In this document: piece by piece, positions 44,612 to 54,842 of the stretch
How the letters are laid out: every line of letters begins with the position of its first letter
Position numbering within the stretch: position 1 is the stretch's first letter
Origin: Calditrichota bacterium
GTDB taxonomy: Bacteria > Calditrichota > Calditrichia > Calditrichales > Calditrichaceae
Assembly: GCA_024278755.1 (NCBI GenBank)
Contig: JAJRSO010000037.1
Location: forward strand, 1-64,000
Length of the DNA: 64,000 nt
Direction: 5' to 3'
The notes under the pieces: generated by a model
Database searches by the model: none
What the model was told of the DNA's origin: nothing
The model's input: only the letters and a program-made list of their open reading frames with translations
Translations under genes and position numbers: made by a program

Positions 44612-45736
44612 CTATTTTTTTTTCGCAAGTTTGTTTTCACGCACGGACACAATATTTACTTTGGATTTATCTTTCATCCCGGCCTGTCCGATGACAACAA
44701 TTTGGTCGCCCTCTTCAATATCTTTTAGTGATTCGATTTTTTCATTGTCTTCGTAGCCCGGTTCCAGACGAATTTTATGGGCAGTATTATCACGTACGAT
44801 AAAAACATTCATATATTCATTTTCATATACAACCGCCGTTTTGGGAATGAGTACGACATCATGATGGGTATCCAAAATGATACGGGCATTGACAAACATT
44901 CCTGGACGCAGCACACTGCCTTTATTTTTCACGCCGATGGTTACTTTAAAGGTTCCGCTGGAAGGATCCACCACCGGGCTGATACGTTTTATCCAGGCAG
45001 AAAAGGTTTTTCCTTCTAGATGGTCGGAAGAGACAATAACCCGTTGACCGATTTTTAACTGATTCAGATTTTTCTCCGGCACATAAACCACGGCAATCAC
45101 CTGCGAATTATCGACCACGGAAAATAATTTATCGGTGGGTTGGATGCGTTTACCGATTTTAGCCAGCCGCTCACCCACCCGTCCGGAAATAGGCGAACGA
45201 ATCTGCATATAATCTAAATTAAGCTGCGCTTCCTTCCATTGAATTTCGGAAGCCTGCAAGGCATATTTGGCCTTTTCAAATTCTTCGTTACTGAGTAACG
45301 ATTTTTCATGCATGGCTTCGAGACGTTTAAAATTGCTCAATTGCTGCTGATATTCAATTTTAGCTTTTTGTTCGGATAACTCATATTCTTTGGCCTCGAG
45401 GGTAAGCATTATCTGGCCTTTCTTAACCCACTGCCCTTCTTCGATAAATATTTCCTGAACAATCCCCTGAGCACGGGAATAGACGTCGGCCATTATTTCG
45501 GTTTCCAGATTGGAACTCAGCAAAATATAATTGGAAATATCACCGCGGGTAACGGTTGTCACTTCTACAGGGATCGTTTCTTCATCCTGAGATTTGTTTT
45601 GAAAGTCCTCATTCTTTTTCTGTACCGAATCCTGTGCGGTCTTCCCGTCACCCGGCTTCGATCTTCCTCCGCATTGAATAAGAGAAAGTGACAGTATCAT
45701 AATGATCAAAACGCTGAGTAAAGTATTCCTGCGCAT
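44612..45736 (-). CDS. RND periplasmic adaptor (MFP), lipoprotein
   Basis: The 374-residue protein has a signal peptide with lipobox LIQC, an acidic/Lys-rich linker, then MFP domains: the first lipoyl half (VYSRAQGIVQEIFIEEGQWVKKGQ), a coiled hairpin (about 110-160), second half RSPISGRVGERL, barrel KIGQRVIVSSDHLEG and membrane-proximal VLIPKTAVVYEN. It starts the operon with the two RND permease genes. No TolC gene is nearby on this strand, so it may share the one at 12753 or another elsewhere. Confidence 0.92.
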   Translation of the reverse strand: MRRNTLLSVLIIMILSLSLIQCGGRSKPGDGKTAQDSVQKKNEDFQNKSQDEETIPVEVTTVTRGDISNYILLSSNLETEIMADVYSRAQGIVQEIFIEEGQWVKKGQIMLTLEAKEYELSEQKAKIEYQQQLSNFKRLEAMHEKSLLSNEEFEKAKYALQASEIQWKEAQLNLDYMQIRSPISGRVGERLAKIGKRIQPTDKLFSVVDNSQVIAVVYVPEKNLNQLKIGQRVIVSSDHLEGKTFSAWIKRISPVVDPSSGTFKVTIGVKNKGSVLRPGMFVNARIILDTHHDVVLIPKTAVVYENEYMNVFIVRDNTAHKIRLEPGYEDNEKIESLKDIEEGDQIVVIGQAGMKDKSKVNIVSVRENKLAKKK

Positions 45737-46442
45737 AATAGCTCCGTTTGGTTTATGGATGTAAAACTTGTTTTTCTACGAGTGTTTTCATCCGAAGTTT
45801 CGGCGTTCTTCCGTAAAATTTTAATAAACTACTAAATATAGTGGAAAGCGGGCAAAAAAAATAGTCTTAACAAAAATTAACTTTCAAAATAACTCGTAAT
45901 ATCAACGCAGAGAAGGCAAAGGAAAAAACCAAAACGGTATTATGCCGTAAGTGGGTATACATAGTTTAAAAATATCCACACATTAACACAGACTCGCGCA
46001 TAGGACGATTGTTTTTCTTAAGCCAGGTTAAAAACATTCGCGTTAATTAGTAAAATTAGCGGCGCTTATAGGAGTTGCATGTATTTACCAAAATCTTTCA
46101 ATGGCTGTAAAAAACAGAAACGAAACAATGGAGTCGTACTTTTAAAAAGTTAGAGTCAGCAAAAAATAATTATAACCTGAATTGAGCGCTAGTTCTTTTA
46201 GCTCGTTATTGAACCTGTCCTTGCGATCCCGAAGCATCGGGAGTGACAATCTTGCCGTGGAACGCCACATTCGCTTCGCTCACTCGCAATGACAGCTCAG
46301 GCATTGCTCAATTTAGGTATAAGAAAATGAAAAAAATGTATTTTAGTTATTACACCTAAAAAACCACGTAGAACCAAAAAATCCGCCTGCCGGATTTCGA
46401 CAAACGGATTTAATGAATATTCGGGTCGGGCGTTAGGAAAAC
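45737..46442. other. Gene-free spacer with repeats, 706 bp
   Basis: No gene seen. It holds short motifs of the degenerate family (CAACGCAGAGAAGGCAAAGG near 45904; CATTCGCGTTAATTAG near 46036) and the MITE-like element at 46171-46321. The promoter of the MFP operon should lie in the part nearest 45737, but no clear boxes stand out. Confidence 0.5.
46171..46321. mobile_element. MITE-like element with nested REP doublet
   Basis: Outer inverted repeats TATAACCTGAATTGAGC (46171-46187) and GCTCAATTTAGGTATA (46306-46321) match at most positions. Inside, CTGTCCTTGCGA (46215-46226) and TCGCAATGACAG (46284-46295) form a second, nearly perfect inverted pair. Small hairpins such as CCCGAAGCATCGGG lie between. 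No ORF inside. The CTGTCATTGCGAG-like sequence is a type found dispersed in many genomes. Confidence 0.55.
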
Positions 46443-47681
46443 TTAAAATTCATCAAAAGCGATATTTTCTTTTTCCACACCCTGATTATACAGCATATTA
46501 TTTACCGCGCTGATCATCATGGGCGGGCCGCAGAGATAGTATTCGATATCCTCCGGCGCCTCGTGATCCTTCAGATAGTTATCCAGCACCACCTGATGGA
46601 TAAAACCAACCGGACCATCCCAATTATCCTCTTCCAACGGATCCGACAAAGCCACATGATACGTAAAATTAGGAAATTCCTTTTCGATAGCCTTAAACTG
46701 ATCGTCATAAAACATTTCCCGCTTGGAACGAGCGCCATACCAAAAGCTTACCTTGCGTCCCGTTTTAAGTGTTTTGAACAGATGAAAAATATGGCTGCGC
46801 ATAGGCGCCATTCCTGCGCCGCCGCCAATATACATCATTTCGCGGTCGGTATCTTTTATAAAAAACTCGCCGTAGGGGCCGCTCACCGTAACCTTATCCC
46901 CCGGTTTCAGATTAAAAATAAAGGAAGAAGAGATGCCCGGAGGAAAATCGGTTCCCGGAGGAGGCGTGGCAATACGCACATTTAGCATTACTATCCCTTT
47001 TTCGGCGGGATGACTGGCCATGGAATAAGCACGGAAAATTTCTTCGTCATTGGACGCTTTTAAATCCCATAAATGATATTTATCCCAATCGGGATGGTAT
47101 TGCTTTTCAATATCAAAGTCGCTGTATTTAATATTGTATGGAGGAATATAAATTTGAATATAACCGCCGGCTTTAAAATCCATTATCTGCCCTTCGGGCA
47201 GTTCCAAAACCAGTTCTTTTATAAAAGTGGCCACATTGTCATTGGAACGAACGGTACAGTTAAATTTATGAATATTAAAAATTTCTTCGGGAATATGAAT
47301 TTTCATATCCTGTTTTACTTTAACCTGGCAGGCCAGACGGACGTTATTTTTTATCTGTCCGCGTGATAATTGCGATTCTTCCGTAGGCAAAACATCCCCG
47401 CCGCCGTCGGTAATCTGACAAGTACACATGCCGCAGGTTCCCTGGCCTCCGCAGGCAGACGGCAGAAAAATACCGTTATTGGATAAGGTTGTAAGCAGAT
47501 TTGAACCCGCTTCCACTTCGGGACTTTTTTCTTCATCATCATTTATCAGTAATTTTACCTTACCTTTGTTTACCAGCTTAGATTCCGCAAAATTAAGCGC
47601 CCAAACCAGCAACAGTATAATCACGGTAAATACAAGTGTACTTATCCCTATAATACTTAATGTACCCAAAACAAACCTCAA
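46443..47681 (-). CDS. nqrF: Na+-translocating NADH:quinone reductase subunit F
   Basis: The 412-residue protein has one N-terminal membrane helix, a 2Fe-2S ferredoxin domain (Cys in [16 protein letters not shown] and a later ACQV), an FAD domain (RAYSMAS) and an NADH-binding domain ([19 protein letters not shown]). It accepts electrons from NADH on the cytoplasmic side and passes them through FAD and the cluster to the rest of the complex. Last gene of nqrABCDEF, 3 bp after nqrE. Confidence 0.95.
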   Translation of the reverse strand: MRFVLGTLSIIGISTLVFTVIILLLVWALNFAESKLVNKGKVKLLINDDEEKSPEVEAGSNLLTTLSNNGIFLPSACGGQGTCGMCTCQITDGGGDVLPTEESQLSRGQIKNNVRLACQVKVKQDMKIHIPEEIFNIHKFNCTVRSNDNVATFIKELVLELPEGQIMDFKAGGYIQIYIPPYNIKYSDFDIEKQYHPDWDKYHLWDLKASNDEEIFRAYSMASHPAEKGIVMLNVRIATPPPGTDFPPGISSSFIFNLKPGDKVTVSGPYGEFFIKDTDREMMYIGGGAGMAPMRSHIFHLFKTLKTGRKVSFWYGARSKREMFYDDQFKAIEKEFPNFTYHVALSDPLEEDNWDGPVGFIHQVVLDNYLKDHEAPEDIEYYLCGPPMMISAVNNMLYNQGVEKENIAFDEF

Positions 47682-47684
47682 ATT

Positions 47685-48302
47685 TTAAAGTTGAATACCA
47701 GAAAACAGCATAAATGCCATCGACATTAAACCGGTGATCAGCATGGTAATGCCTAATCCTTTTAATCCGTTTGGCACATTGGAATAACGGATTTTTGTAC
47801 GAATAGAGGCCATCGCCACAATGGCTAAGAACCAGCCGGTACCGGAGCCAAAACCAAAAACAATGGACTCACCAAGCGTATAATCGCGCTCCACCATAAA
47901 TAGGGAGGCGCCCAAAATGGCACAGTTCACCGCAATCAGCGGTAAAAAGATTCCCAGGGCCGCATAGAGTTTCGGCGAAAAACGGTCGATCACCATTTCC
48001 ACAAGCTGTACCATGGCCGCAATGGAAGCGATAAAGGTAATAAATTCCAAAAAGCTTAAATCCACATTGGCAAATCCGGACCAAATCCAGGAGAGCGCTC
48101 CGTCTTTTAAGAGATAGGTGTTGATAGCCCAGTTCACCGGCGTGGTTATGGTCATTACAAAAGTAACGGCCAGGCCAAGCCCAATGGCGGTTTCTACCTT
48201 TTTGGAAACGGCCAAAAACGAGCACATGCCCAAAAAGAAGGCCAGCAGTATATTTTCTACAAAGACTGCTTTTACAAATAAACTTAAATAATGTTCTAAC
48301 AT
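47685..48302 (-). CDS. nqrE: Na+-NQR subunit E
   Basis: The 205-residue integral membrane protein has six helices of the NqrD/NqrE/Rnf type. Cys residues in [10 protein letters not shown] and [10 protein letters not shown] are at the sites that, with those of NqrD, hold the intramembrane 2Fe-2S cluster. It forms part of the Na+ path. It lies between nqrD and nqrF. Confidence 0.95.
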   Translation of the reverse strand: MLEHYLSLFVKAVFVENILLAFFLGMCSFLAVSKKVETAIGLGLAVTFVMTITTPVNWAINTYLLKDGALSWIWSGFANVDLSFLEFITFIASIAAMVQLVEMVIDRFSPKLYAALGIFLPLIAVNCAILGASLFMVERDYTLGESIVFGFGSGTGWFLAIVAMASIRTKIRYSNVPNGLKGLGITMLITGLMSMAFMLFSGIQL

Positions 48303-48316
48303 TGGTAATCCTCTGC

Positions 48317-48949
48317 TTATTCAGAAACGGTTTTAGTGATGGTACGCTGTACCCAGACCAGCAAACCGAGTAAAATAAAAGCGCCCGGCGCTAAAACCAT
48401 TAAGCCCATATTTTCGTAACCCATTGCGTACAGACTATCGGGAATAACCTGAAAACCGAAGAATGTACCGCTGCCTAAAAGTTCTCTGAAAAACGCGATG
48501 GTCATTAAAATCCATCCATAACCAAGACCGTTGCCCAACCCGTCCAAAAAGGAAGGCCACGGTTTATTTTGCAGGGCAAAGGCTTCCGCGCGTCCCATAA
48601 TAATACAGTTTGTGATAATCAAACCGACAAATACACTGAGCTGTTTGCTGATATCAAACAGAAACGCTTTTAAAATTTGATCCACTAAAATCACCAGTGT
48701 GGCAATGACGGTCAATTCTACAATAATGCGAATTTTAGAAGGAATCATTTTTCGCAGCATGGAAATACTTACATTGGACAGGCTCACTACAGCCATCACT
48801 GCCAGCGACATCACCAGCGCGGTGCGCATCTGAACCGTTACCGCAAGGGCGGAACAGATACCAAGCACCTGAAAGGTTATGGGATTGTTATCAACAAGCG
48901 GTGTTTTAAAAATTGCCATATTTTTTTTAGAAAAGAATTTTTCGCTCAT
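48317..48949 (-). CDS. nqrD: Na+-NQR subunit D
   Basis: The 210-residue protein has six membrane helices, inverted in topology relative to NqrE. Cys in [10 protein letters not shown] and ITNCIIMGR are the expected cluster ligands shared with NqrE. Its start overlaps the nqrC stop by 4 bp, indicating coupled translation. Confidence 0.95.
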   Translation of the reverse strand: MSEKFFSKKNMAIFKTPLVDNNPITFQVLGICSALAVTVQMRTALVMSLAVMAVVSLSNVSISMLRKMIPSKIRIIVELTVIATLVILVDQILKAFLFDISKQLSVFVGLIITNCIIMGRAEAFALQNKPWPSFLDGLGNGLGYGWILMTIAFFRELLGSGTFFGFQVIPDSLYAMGYENMGLMVLAPGAFILLGLLVWVQRTITKTVSE

Positions 48950-49650
48950 TCTTTATCCCCTTCGTGATGTGTGGCATTGGCAAAGAAAGGTTTATATTTT
49001 TCAAGTTCTGTTTTTAAAAAGTGCGACACACCGCGTCCGGTTAATGTGGCGCCGCTGATTCCGTCCACATTGTGTTGCGGTTCGCTGCCCGTATATTTTC
49101 CTTTGGCAACATTGATGGAAACCAGATTGCCGGCACTATCAAAAATTTGTTTGCCTTTAAAATTATCGGAAAACCAGGTTTTGGAAATTTCGCCGCCCAG
49201 ACCAGGCGTTTCGCCGTGTTTGTAAAAAGTAATTCCCTCTACCGTATTGCAATCGGCCCCAAGCGCGATATATCCATAAATGGTTGACCAAAGCCCCTTA
49301 CCGGAAACCGGAATGATATAAGCGGAAATTTTTCCGTCTTTTTCATATTTGTATAATGAGAGCACATCTGTTTCTTTATCATCGGCGGCTTCTGCTTCCG
49401 GTACCGAAACGCCTTCTTTATTAACCGAAAATTTTCGGATATATTTTTTATAGAGGTCTGTAATTTCACTACGTGAAAATTCACCCTGTTCCGAATGAAT
49501 TCCGGCGGAAACCAGGATATTTTTTTTCATATCCAGTTTTTCGTTTTCAATTTGCCTCGGCTTGAGAATCGTCGCCGCACCGGCCAGCAAAACGCTGCAA
49601 ACAATCGTTACGATGGCGGCAAACCGAAAGGTATAAGCATCACTGTGCAC
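48946..49650 (-). CDS. nqrC: Na+-NQR subunit C
   Basis: The 234-residue protein has one N-terminal membrane helix and a periplasmic FMN domain. The flavinylation motif is present ([16 protein letters not shown] is attached to Thr by ApbE, whose gene is not in the window). It overlaps nqrB by 11 bp and nqrD by 4 bp. Confidence 0.95.
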   Translation of the reverse strand: MHSDAYTFRFAAIVTIVCSVLLAGAATILKPRQIENEKLDMKKNILVSAGIHSEQGEFSRSEITDLYKKYIRKFSVNKEGVSVPEAEAADDKETDVLSLYKYEKDGKISAYIIPVSGKGLWSTIYGYIALGADCNTVEGITFYKHGETPGLGGEISKTWFSDNFKGKQIFDSAGNLVSINVAKGKYTGSEPQHNVDGISGATLTGRGVSHFLKTELEKYKPFFANATHHEGDKE

Positions 49651-50827
49651 GGCTTAACCTCCTTTTTATATTTGCTTTCACCACATAATAATCCACCAGC
49701 GGTGAAAATAAATTCATAAATAAAATGGCCAGCATCATGCCTTCGGGATAGGCCGGATTTACCGTTCGAATCAATATGGCCAGCACGCCAATCAGAAAAC
49801 CATATACCCATTTTCCCGTATTAGTTTGTGCGGCCGATACCGGATCGGTAGCCATAAACACCGCGCCAAAGGCAAAACCACCCATAACAAGATGATAATA
49901 GGCCGGAAGCGTAAACATCCCGGCCGCTCCATCGCCGGCCAGGGCATTAAATAACAGAGCCGCACCGTACCCGCCGGCAAAGACCGCGACCATAATACGC
50001 CAGCTCGCAACCCCGGTAATAATTAGAATAACCGCGCCAATCAAAATGGCAAGTGTCGACGTTTCACCGATACTACCGGCATAAAAGCCGTAAAACAGAT
50101 CCATAAAATGAAATCCCGCGCCGGCCGCGTGCTGAACTGCATTCCCTCCGGCCGGCGTAGAAGCAGCTACCGCCAGCGGCGTGGCGCCGGAAAAACCGTC
50201 AATAATTTTATCTTTAAGAGGTTCGATTGCCGTCCAAACCTTATCCCCGGAAATCTTACCGGGATAAGCAAAAAAGACAAAGGCGCGAGCCGTTAAGGCC
50301 GGATTTAAAATATTCATTCCGGTTCCGCCGAACACCTCTTTACCGATAACCGTCCCAAAAGAAATAGCCACCGCCACCTGCCACAAGGGAATGGTTGCCG
50401 GCAAAACCAGCGGAAAGAGAAAGCCGGTTACTAAAAAGCCTTCGTTTACATCATGCTTGCGCACCAGTGCAAACAATACTTCCCAAAAACCGCCGGCGGC
50501 ATACGATACCAGTAAAATGGGGAGAAATTTCCACAAGCCGTAGGTGAATAGCTCACCAAACGACGCAGCTACACCAATGGCCTGATAATGTTGATATCCA
50601 ACATTCCAGATACCAAACAGCGTAGCCGGAATCAAACCGACGATTACAATCATCATAAAACGCTTCAAATCCAGCGCATCCCGCACATGCGGTCCGCTTT
50701 TGGTGCGTTCATTCGTCCACAGTAAAATGGTGTCGGTCATTTCAAAAAGCGGAAAAAAGAACTCATATTTCCCGCCTTTTTTAAACTGGGGACGATATTT
50801 ATCGAATAGTTTTTCTAATGCCTTCAA
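49640..50827 (-). CDS. nqrB: Na+-NQR subunit B
   Basis: The 395-residue, ten-helix protein carries the second covalent FMN site (DGFSGATPLAVAA), and the conserved GGTGMNILNPALTARAFVF. In the complex it binds FMN and riboflavin and is the main Na+-conducting subunit. It lies 34 bp after nqrA. Confidence 0.95.
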   Translation of the reverse strand: MKALEKLFDKYRPQFKKGGKYEFFFPLFEMTDTILLWTNERTKSGPHVRDALDLKRFMMIVIVGLIPATLFGIWNVGYQHYQAIGVAASFGELFTYGLWKFLPILLVSYAAGGFWEVLFALVRKHDVNEGFLVTGFLFPLVLPATIPLWQVAVAISFGTVIGKEVFGGTGMNILNPALTARAFVFFAYPGKISGDKVWTAIEPLKDKIIDGFSGATPLAVAASTPAGGNAVQHAAGAGFHFMDLFYGFYAGSIGETSTLAILIGAVILIITGVASWRIMVAVFAGGYGAALLFNALAGDGAAGMFTLPAYYHLVMGGFAFGAVFMATDPVSAAQTNTGKWVYGFLIGVLAILIRTVNPAYPEGMMLAILFMNLFSPLVDYYVVKANIKRRLSRAQ

Positions 50828-50861
50828 TGTAGTTCACCTTATCATTGATACCTGTTATATT

Positions 50862-52220
50862 TTATCCTTCTTTCTGAATCATATTTAAACCGTCGCGCAA
50901 TATTTTACCAAAATCGGTTTTGGAAAGACAGATATACGAGCAAAGCGCAAGGTCTTCTTCATCCAATTCCAAAATGCCCAATCCTTCCATTTCTTCGATA
51001 TCTTTTGCCAGAATACTTTTAGCCAGTTGCACCGGCATAATATCCATCGGTAAGACTTTTTGATAATCGGTCGGGCTCATCACAAATGCACGAACACCGC
51101 CTTTTAGCCGTGTATCCAGCGTATATTCTTTTTTTGTGGGAATGAGCGCTGACATAAACGTTTTGGAGAAGCTCTCGGTTTTAAATCCCGGCCGAAAATA
51201 ACCAAGCAACTTACGCTTTGTTTCACCTTCCGGAATAACGGTAATCAGCGTATCATAAAAGCCAATATAACTACCGCAGCGCGTGGTACGCCCCGTTAAA
51301 ACATTTCCCGAAATCAGACGGATACTTCTGTCAATGATGTTTTCCTGGGGAATGAGCGTAATAAAAGGAGCGCCGGTTATGGTTTTAAAATACTTGCGTT
51401 CTTTTAACGAAGAACCGGCCACGGCAACAATGCGTTCGGTGGGAAAACAACCGGTGCGAAAGAATTCACCAATCAACGCAACAGCTTCCGGCCTAACCTG
51501 CCACACAATTTCGCCACGATTAAGCGGTTTTATATGATGCATCTGCACACCAACATTACCCGCGGGATGCGGCCCGTTGAACACATTCTTTTCGACGCCC
51601 TGAATACCGGCAAACAGGCTGTCCTTTTTGGGTAGCGACAGATAGACCTTCCCTTCGGTTAATTTAACAAGAGCGTCTATCCCGCGCTGGAAATCATCCA
51701 TTTTCTCTTTTAACAGAAAACCGGTTTTTGCCGCAAGTGGCGCCGTATCGAATGCGGAAATAAAAATATCGCGAGGCCTCTCTTCCGGATTGGCAATGAT
51801 TCCAAAAGGCCTTTGAATAATGAAAGGCCATAAACCGCCGGCCAACAAATGCCGAATCAACTCGCCCCGCTGCATCTTTTTTACAGCCTCTTCCGACCAG
51901 TCGCCTATTTTTTCGGTATCGCCCTTTTTATCGTTTTCAACGATAATTTCCATCAGCATGCGCCGTTCTCCGCGGTTTACCGCTCCTACCCTTCCGCTGA
52001 CGGGAGAAACAAAACGAATGTCCGGATTTTGCTTATCCGTAAAAAGAGGGGTCCCTATTTTTACCAAATCCCCCTCTTTTACCATTAAGCGGGGTTTGAT
52101 ACCTCGAAACTCATTTGGGAGCAGAGCGACCTTATCAGGAACCGCAGCGCTTTCCAGAGTTTTTTCAGCGGCGCCGGCCAAAGGGATATCGTATCCTCTT
52201 TTCAGCTTATATTCTGCCAT
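50862..52220 (-). CDS. nqrA: Na+-NQR subunit A
   Basis: The start at 52220 (MAEYKLKRGYDIPLAG) is preferred for its AGGAAG site; a longer start adds 15 unlikely residues. The 452-residue cytoplasmic subunit shows the Rnf/Nqr barrel-sandwich N-terminus (RGYDIPLAGAAEK, GDLVKIGTPLF) and the C-terminal region with DEEDLALCSYICLSKTDFG. It is implicated in ubiquinone binding in the complex. First gene of the operon. Confidence 0.93.
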   Translation of the reverse strand: MAEYKLKRGYDIPLAGAAEKTLESAAVPDKVALLPNEFRGIKPRLMVKEGDLVKIGTPLFTDKQNPDIRFVSPVSGRVGAVNRGERRMLMEIIVENDKKGDTEKIGDWSEEAVKKMQRGELIRHLLAGGLWPFIIQRPFGIIANPEERPRDIFISAFDTAPLAAKTGFLLKEKMDDFQRGIDALVKLTEGKVYLSLPKKDSLFAGIQGVEKNVFNGPHPAGNVGVQMHHIKPLNRGEIVWQVRPEAVALIGEFFRTGCFPTERIVAVAGSSLKERKYFKTITGAPFITLIPQENIIDRSIRLISGNVLTGRTTRCGSYIGFYDTLITVIPEGETKRKLLGYFRPGFKTESFSKTFMSALIPTKKEYTLDTRLKGGVRAFVMSPTDYQKVLPMDIMPVQLAKSILAKDIEEMEGLGILELDEEDLALCSYICLSKTDFGKILRDGLNMIQKEG

Positions 52221-52293
52221 ATTTCTTCCTATATATATGTGATTTGCTTTTACCTTCTGTTTCAAATTAAATCATTCACAAGCTCTAAGAGGA

Positions 52294-52322
52294 TAATTTA
52301 ACAAAATTGCTTCTATTTGCAA
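52294..52322 (-). promoter_or_regulatory. Possible nqr operon promoter
   Basis: On the minus strand TTGCAA (52317-52322) and TAAATT (52295-52300) are 16 bp apart, about 75 bp upstream of nqrA. Only a weak match to consensus. Confidence 0.35.
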
Positions 52323-52391
52323 AAATAAAATATATTTACCCTTCTTTCTTTTGTCATATTGTCTGTTTAACTGAGCGCATTACTATAAACT

Positions 52392-52400
52392 TGATATAAT
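52392..52400 (+). promoter_or_regulatory. Extended -10 promoter before pgsA
   Basis: TGATATAAT is an extended -10 box (TGN plus TATAAT) about 94 bp upstream of the pgsA ATG. No good -35 is seen at the right distance, which extended -10 promoters can tolerate. Confidence 0.45.
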
Positions 52401-52493
52401 TAATATTTTACAATAAATTTTATAGTTGTCCGAAAGATCAAATGTTTTATCAAACTATTTAAGCGCCCCAGATGGGAGTTTTACGCTAAAACC

Positions 52494-53096
52494 ATGAAAA
52501 TGACAATTCCTAACGCTCTGACGATTTCCAGGATTATTCTGACCCCGGTGTTTTATTACCTGATTATTCAACCGGATGCAAATCTGAAAATTGTAGCCAG
52601 CATTGTTTTTTTAATCGCCTCCATAACGGACTGGTATGACGGTTATATCGCCCGGCGTTTTAATATGACTTCGCGCTGGGGGCAGTTTATGGACCCGCTG
52701 GCCGATAAACTTTTGGTTTCAACAGCCTTGGCGGTATTTGCCTATTTGCACTATGTTTACTGGTGGATGGTGCTGATTGTCATCATCCGGGATTTCACCA
52801 TTACTTTTTTACGCAGTTTTGCCGAATATATCGGCCGGCCGATCATTACGAGCTCGCTGGCTAAATGGAAAACCGCCTTTCAGATGACCTTTGTGTTTGC
52901 CTTGCTTATCTATATGAATATTCCTGTTTTCCCGGAAGTGCGCCTGAACCTTGTACATTCACCCTGGATACAGTGGACAACGATTCTGTTTTCGATTGTT
53001 GTTTTACTCACGGCTGTCAGCGGTATACATTATCTGATTGTCAACCGGGCGCATCTTAATGAATTGATATTGCGGCTGTTCCGCAGGATTTCCTGA
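52494..53096 (+). CDS. pgsA: CDP-diacylglycerol-glycerol-3-phosphate phosphatidyltransferase
   Basis: The 200-residue membrane protein has the CDP-alcohol phosphotransferase signature D-x2-D-G-x2-A-R-x8-G-x3-D-x3-D, visible as DWYDGYIARRFNMTSRWGQF followed by MDPLADK. Four to six hydrophobic helices. It makes phosphatidylglycerophosphate from CDP-diacylglycerol. The next gene encodes the matching phosphatase PgpA, confirming the pathway. Confidence 0.92.
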   Translation: MKMTIPNALTISRIILTPVFYYLIIQPDANLKIVASIVFLIASITDWYDGYIARRFNMTSRWGQFMDPLADKLLVSTALAVFAYLHYVYWWMVLIVIIRDFTITFLRSFAEYIGRPIITSSLAKWKTAFQMTFVFALLIYMNIPVFPEVRLNLVHSPWIQWTTILFSIVVLLTAVSGIHYLIVNRAHLNELILRLFRRIS

Positions 53097-53150
53097 TACC
53101 AATATCGGATCATTTTTAAATAACTATACATTTTTCTCGGGTTTCGTTTT

Positions 53151-53597
53151 ATGCACACATTCCATTATCTCCTGGCTACTTTTTTAGGAAGCGGATATTT
53201 TCCCAAAGCGCCCGGTACGGCCGGAAGTTTTGCAGCTATCCTTTTGTTTTGGTTTCTGCCTGCGGGGCAATTCCTGTTTATTCTTCTGTTGATTATTCTT
53301 TTCTTTGCTGGCGTCCGAAGCGCTGCTTTTGTGGAAAAAGCGGAAGGGAAAGATCCGGGCATGGTGGTTATTGACGAGGTAGTGGGCCAGGGCTTCGCTC
53401 TGCTTTTTGTACCGCATACACCGGTATTTTTCGGAATCGCTTTTGTCTTTTTCCGTATTTTTGATATATGGAAACCTGCGCCGGTTAAACAGTTAGAACA
53501 GTTGCCCGGCGGCTGGGGTATTATGGCCGACGATGTGATGGCCGGTATATATGCAAACCTGTTAATTCAATTACTTCTTTTAACCGGAATTTTTTAA
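53151..53597 (+). CDS. pgpA: Phosphatidylglycerophosphatase A
   Basis: The 148-residue protein has the PgpA pattern: GSGYFPKAPGTAGSFAAILLFW, DPGMVVIDEVVGQGFALLF and FRIFDIWKPAPVKQLEQLPGG with WGIMADDVMAGIYANL. The Asp-rich motifs bind Mg2+. It dephosphorylates phosphatidylglycerophosphate at the inner membrane. It is 54 bp downstream of pgsA, and its TAA shares a base with the ATG of cinA (TAATG). Confidence 0.93.
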   Translation: MHTFHYLLATFLGSGYFPKAPGTAGSFAAILLFWFLPAGQFLFILLLIILFFAGVRSAAFVEKAEGKDPGMVVIDEVVGQGFALLFVPHTPVFFGIAFVFFRIFDIWKPAPVKQLEQLPGGWGIMADDVMAGIYANLLIQLLLLTGIF

Positions 53598-54841
53598 TGA
53601 AACAATTTAAAGCGGAAATTATCTCCATCGGCGATGAAGTGCTGGCCGGATACACGGTAAATACAAACGCTACCTTCATTTCACAGCAACTGCTCTCCAT
53701 CGGCCTTCCGGTGCAGTGGGTAAGCACCATCAGCGACCGAAATGGCGAAATAGTGCAGGCTCTGAAAACGGCTTTAGGGCGCGCAGACGCTATTCTGGTA
53801 ACAGGCGGGCTGGGCCCAACGCCGGATGACCTGACTAAAAAAGCAATTTGTGATTTTTTTAAAGTCGGGATGCGCCGGGATGCCGACACCCTCGAAAATG
53901 TTTTGCAATTCCTAAAAACACGCGGCATTAAACCAACCGATCTAAATCAGGCGCAGGCCCTTATTCCCGACTGTGATATGGTAATCCCGAACAGCGTGGG
54001 AACAGCCCCCTGCCTGGTTTTTGAACGTGATAAACACCATTTCTTTTTTATGCCCGGCGTACCGGGTGAAATGAAGCGTATGGTCAGCGATCACATTTTA
54101 GATTATTTAAAACAGCGTCTTGCGCTAACGCCGGTGCATACCGTTTTACTGCGCACCACCGGCATTCCGGAATCAAAACTCTATGAAAAACTAAAACCGA
54201 TTCTGGATGACTTCCCTGAAATCCAAACCGCCTTTCTGCCTCGTTACATCGGCGTGGATATTCGCTTTAAACTCATTTCGGACGATTCAAAGAAAATTAT
54301 CCGCCTACAGGAACTGGAAACAAAAATTCGTTCGAAAGCAAAAAAATATATCGTTACCGACAAACCCATCGAATTAGAGCAGGTTTTAGGAGAACTTCTT
54401 CATAAAAAAAGGCTCTCGCTTTCCGTTGCCGAAAGCTTTACCGGTGGATTAATCGCCGATCTGATTACTAATATTCCGGGTAGTTCCGATTATTTTACAG
54501 CCGGCCTGATTACATACAGCAACGATAGTAAGATGCATCTATTAGGCGTTTCGGAACAAACGCTTAAACAATTTGGCGCGGTAAGCCGCGAAACCGCACA
54601 GGAAATGGTACGTGGCGTACAGTCCCGCTTCGGGACGGATTGCGCTATTTCTACCACCGGAATTGCCGGCCCCGGCGGCGCTACTGCAACCAAGCCGGTT
54701 GGTTTATGCTATGTGGCAGCCCGGTTTAAAAACAGGGAAATCATTAAGGAATTCCATTTTGGTACGGAACGCCTGATCAATAAAAAAAGAGGCGCCATAG
54801 CCGGTTTGGAATTATTGCGCCGGCTTATTTTGGAGCAATAA
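53597..54841 (+). CDS. cinA: CinA-family competence/damage-inducible protein
   Basis: The 414-residue protein has an N-terminal MoCF-biosynthesis-like domain (IISIGDEVLAGYTVNTNA, VTGGLGPTPDDLT, FMPGVPGEM), a middle linker, and a C-terminal CinA/PncC domain (SLSVAESFTGGLIADLIT, STTGIAGPGGAT, VGLCYVAA). The C-domain can act as NMN amidohydrolase. It precedes thpR and recA, an arrangement in which recA often lies downstream of cinA. Confidence 0.94.
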   Translation: MKQFKAEIISIGDEVLAGYTVNTNATFISQQLLSIGLPVQWVSTISDRNGEIVQALKTALGRADAILVTGGLGPTPDDLTKKAICDFFKVGMRRDADTLENVLQFLKTRGIKPTDLNQAQALIPDCDMVIPNSVGTAPCLVFERDKHHFFFMPGVPGEMKRMVSDHILDYLKQRLALTPVHTVLLRTTGIPESKLYEKLKPILDDFPEIQTAFLPRYIGVDIRFKLISDDSKKIIRLQELETKIRSKAKKYIVTDKPIELEQVLGELLHKKRLSLSVAESFTGGLIADLITNIPGSSDYFTAGLITYSNDSKMHLLGVSEQTLKQFGAVSRETAQEMVRGVQSRFGTDCAISTTGIAGPGGATATKPVGLCYVAARFKNREIIKEFHFGTERLINKKRGAIAGLELLRRLILEQ

Positions 54842-54842
54842 G

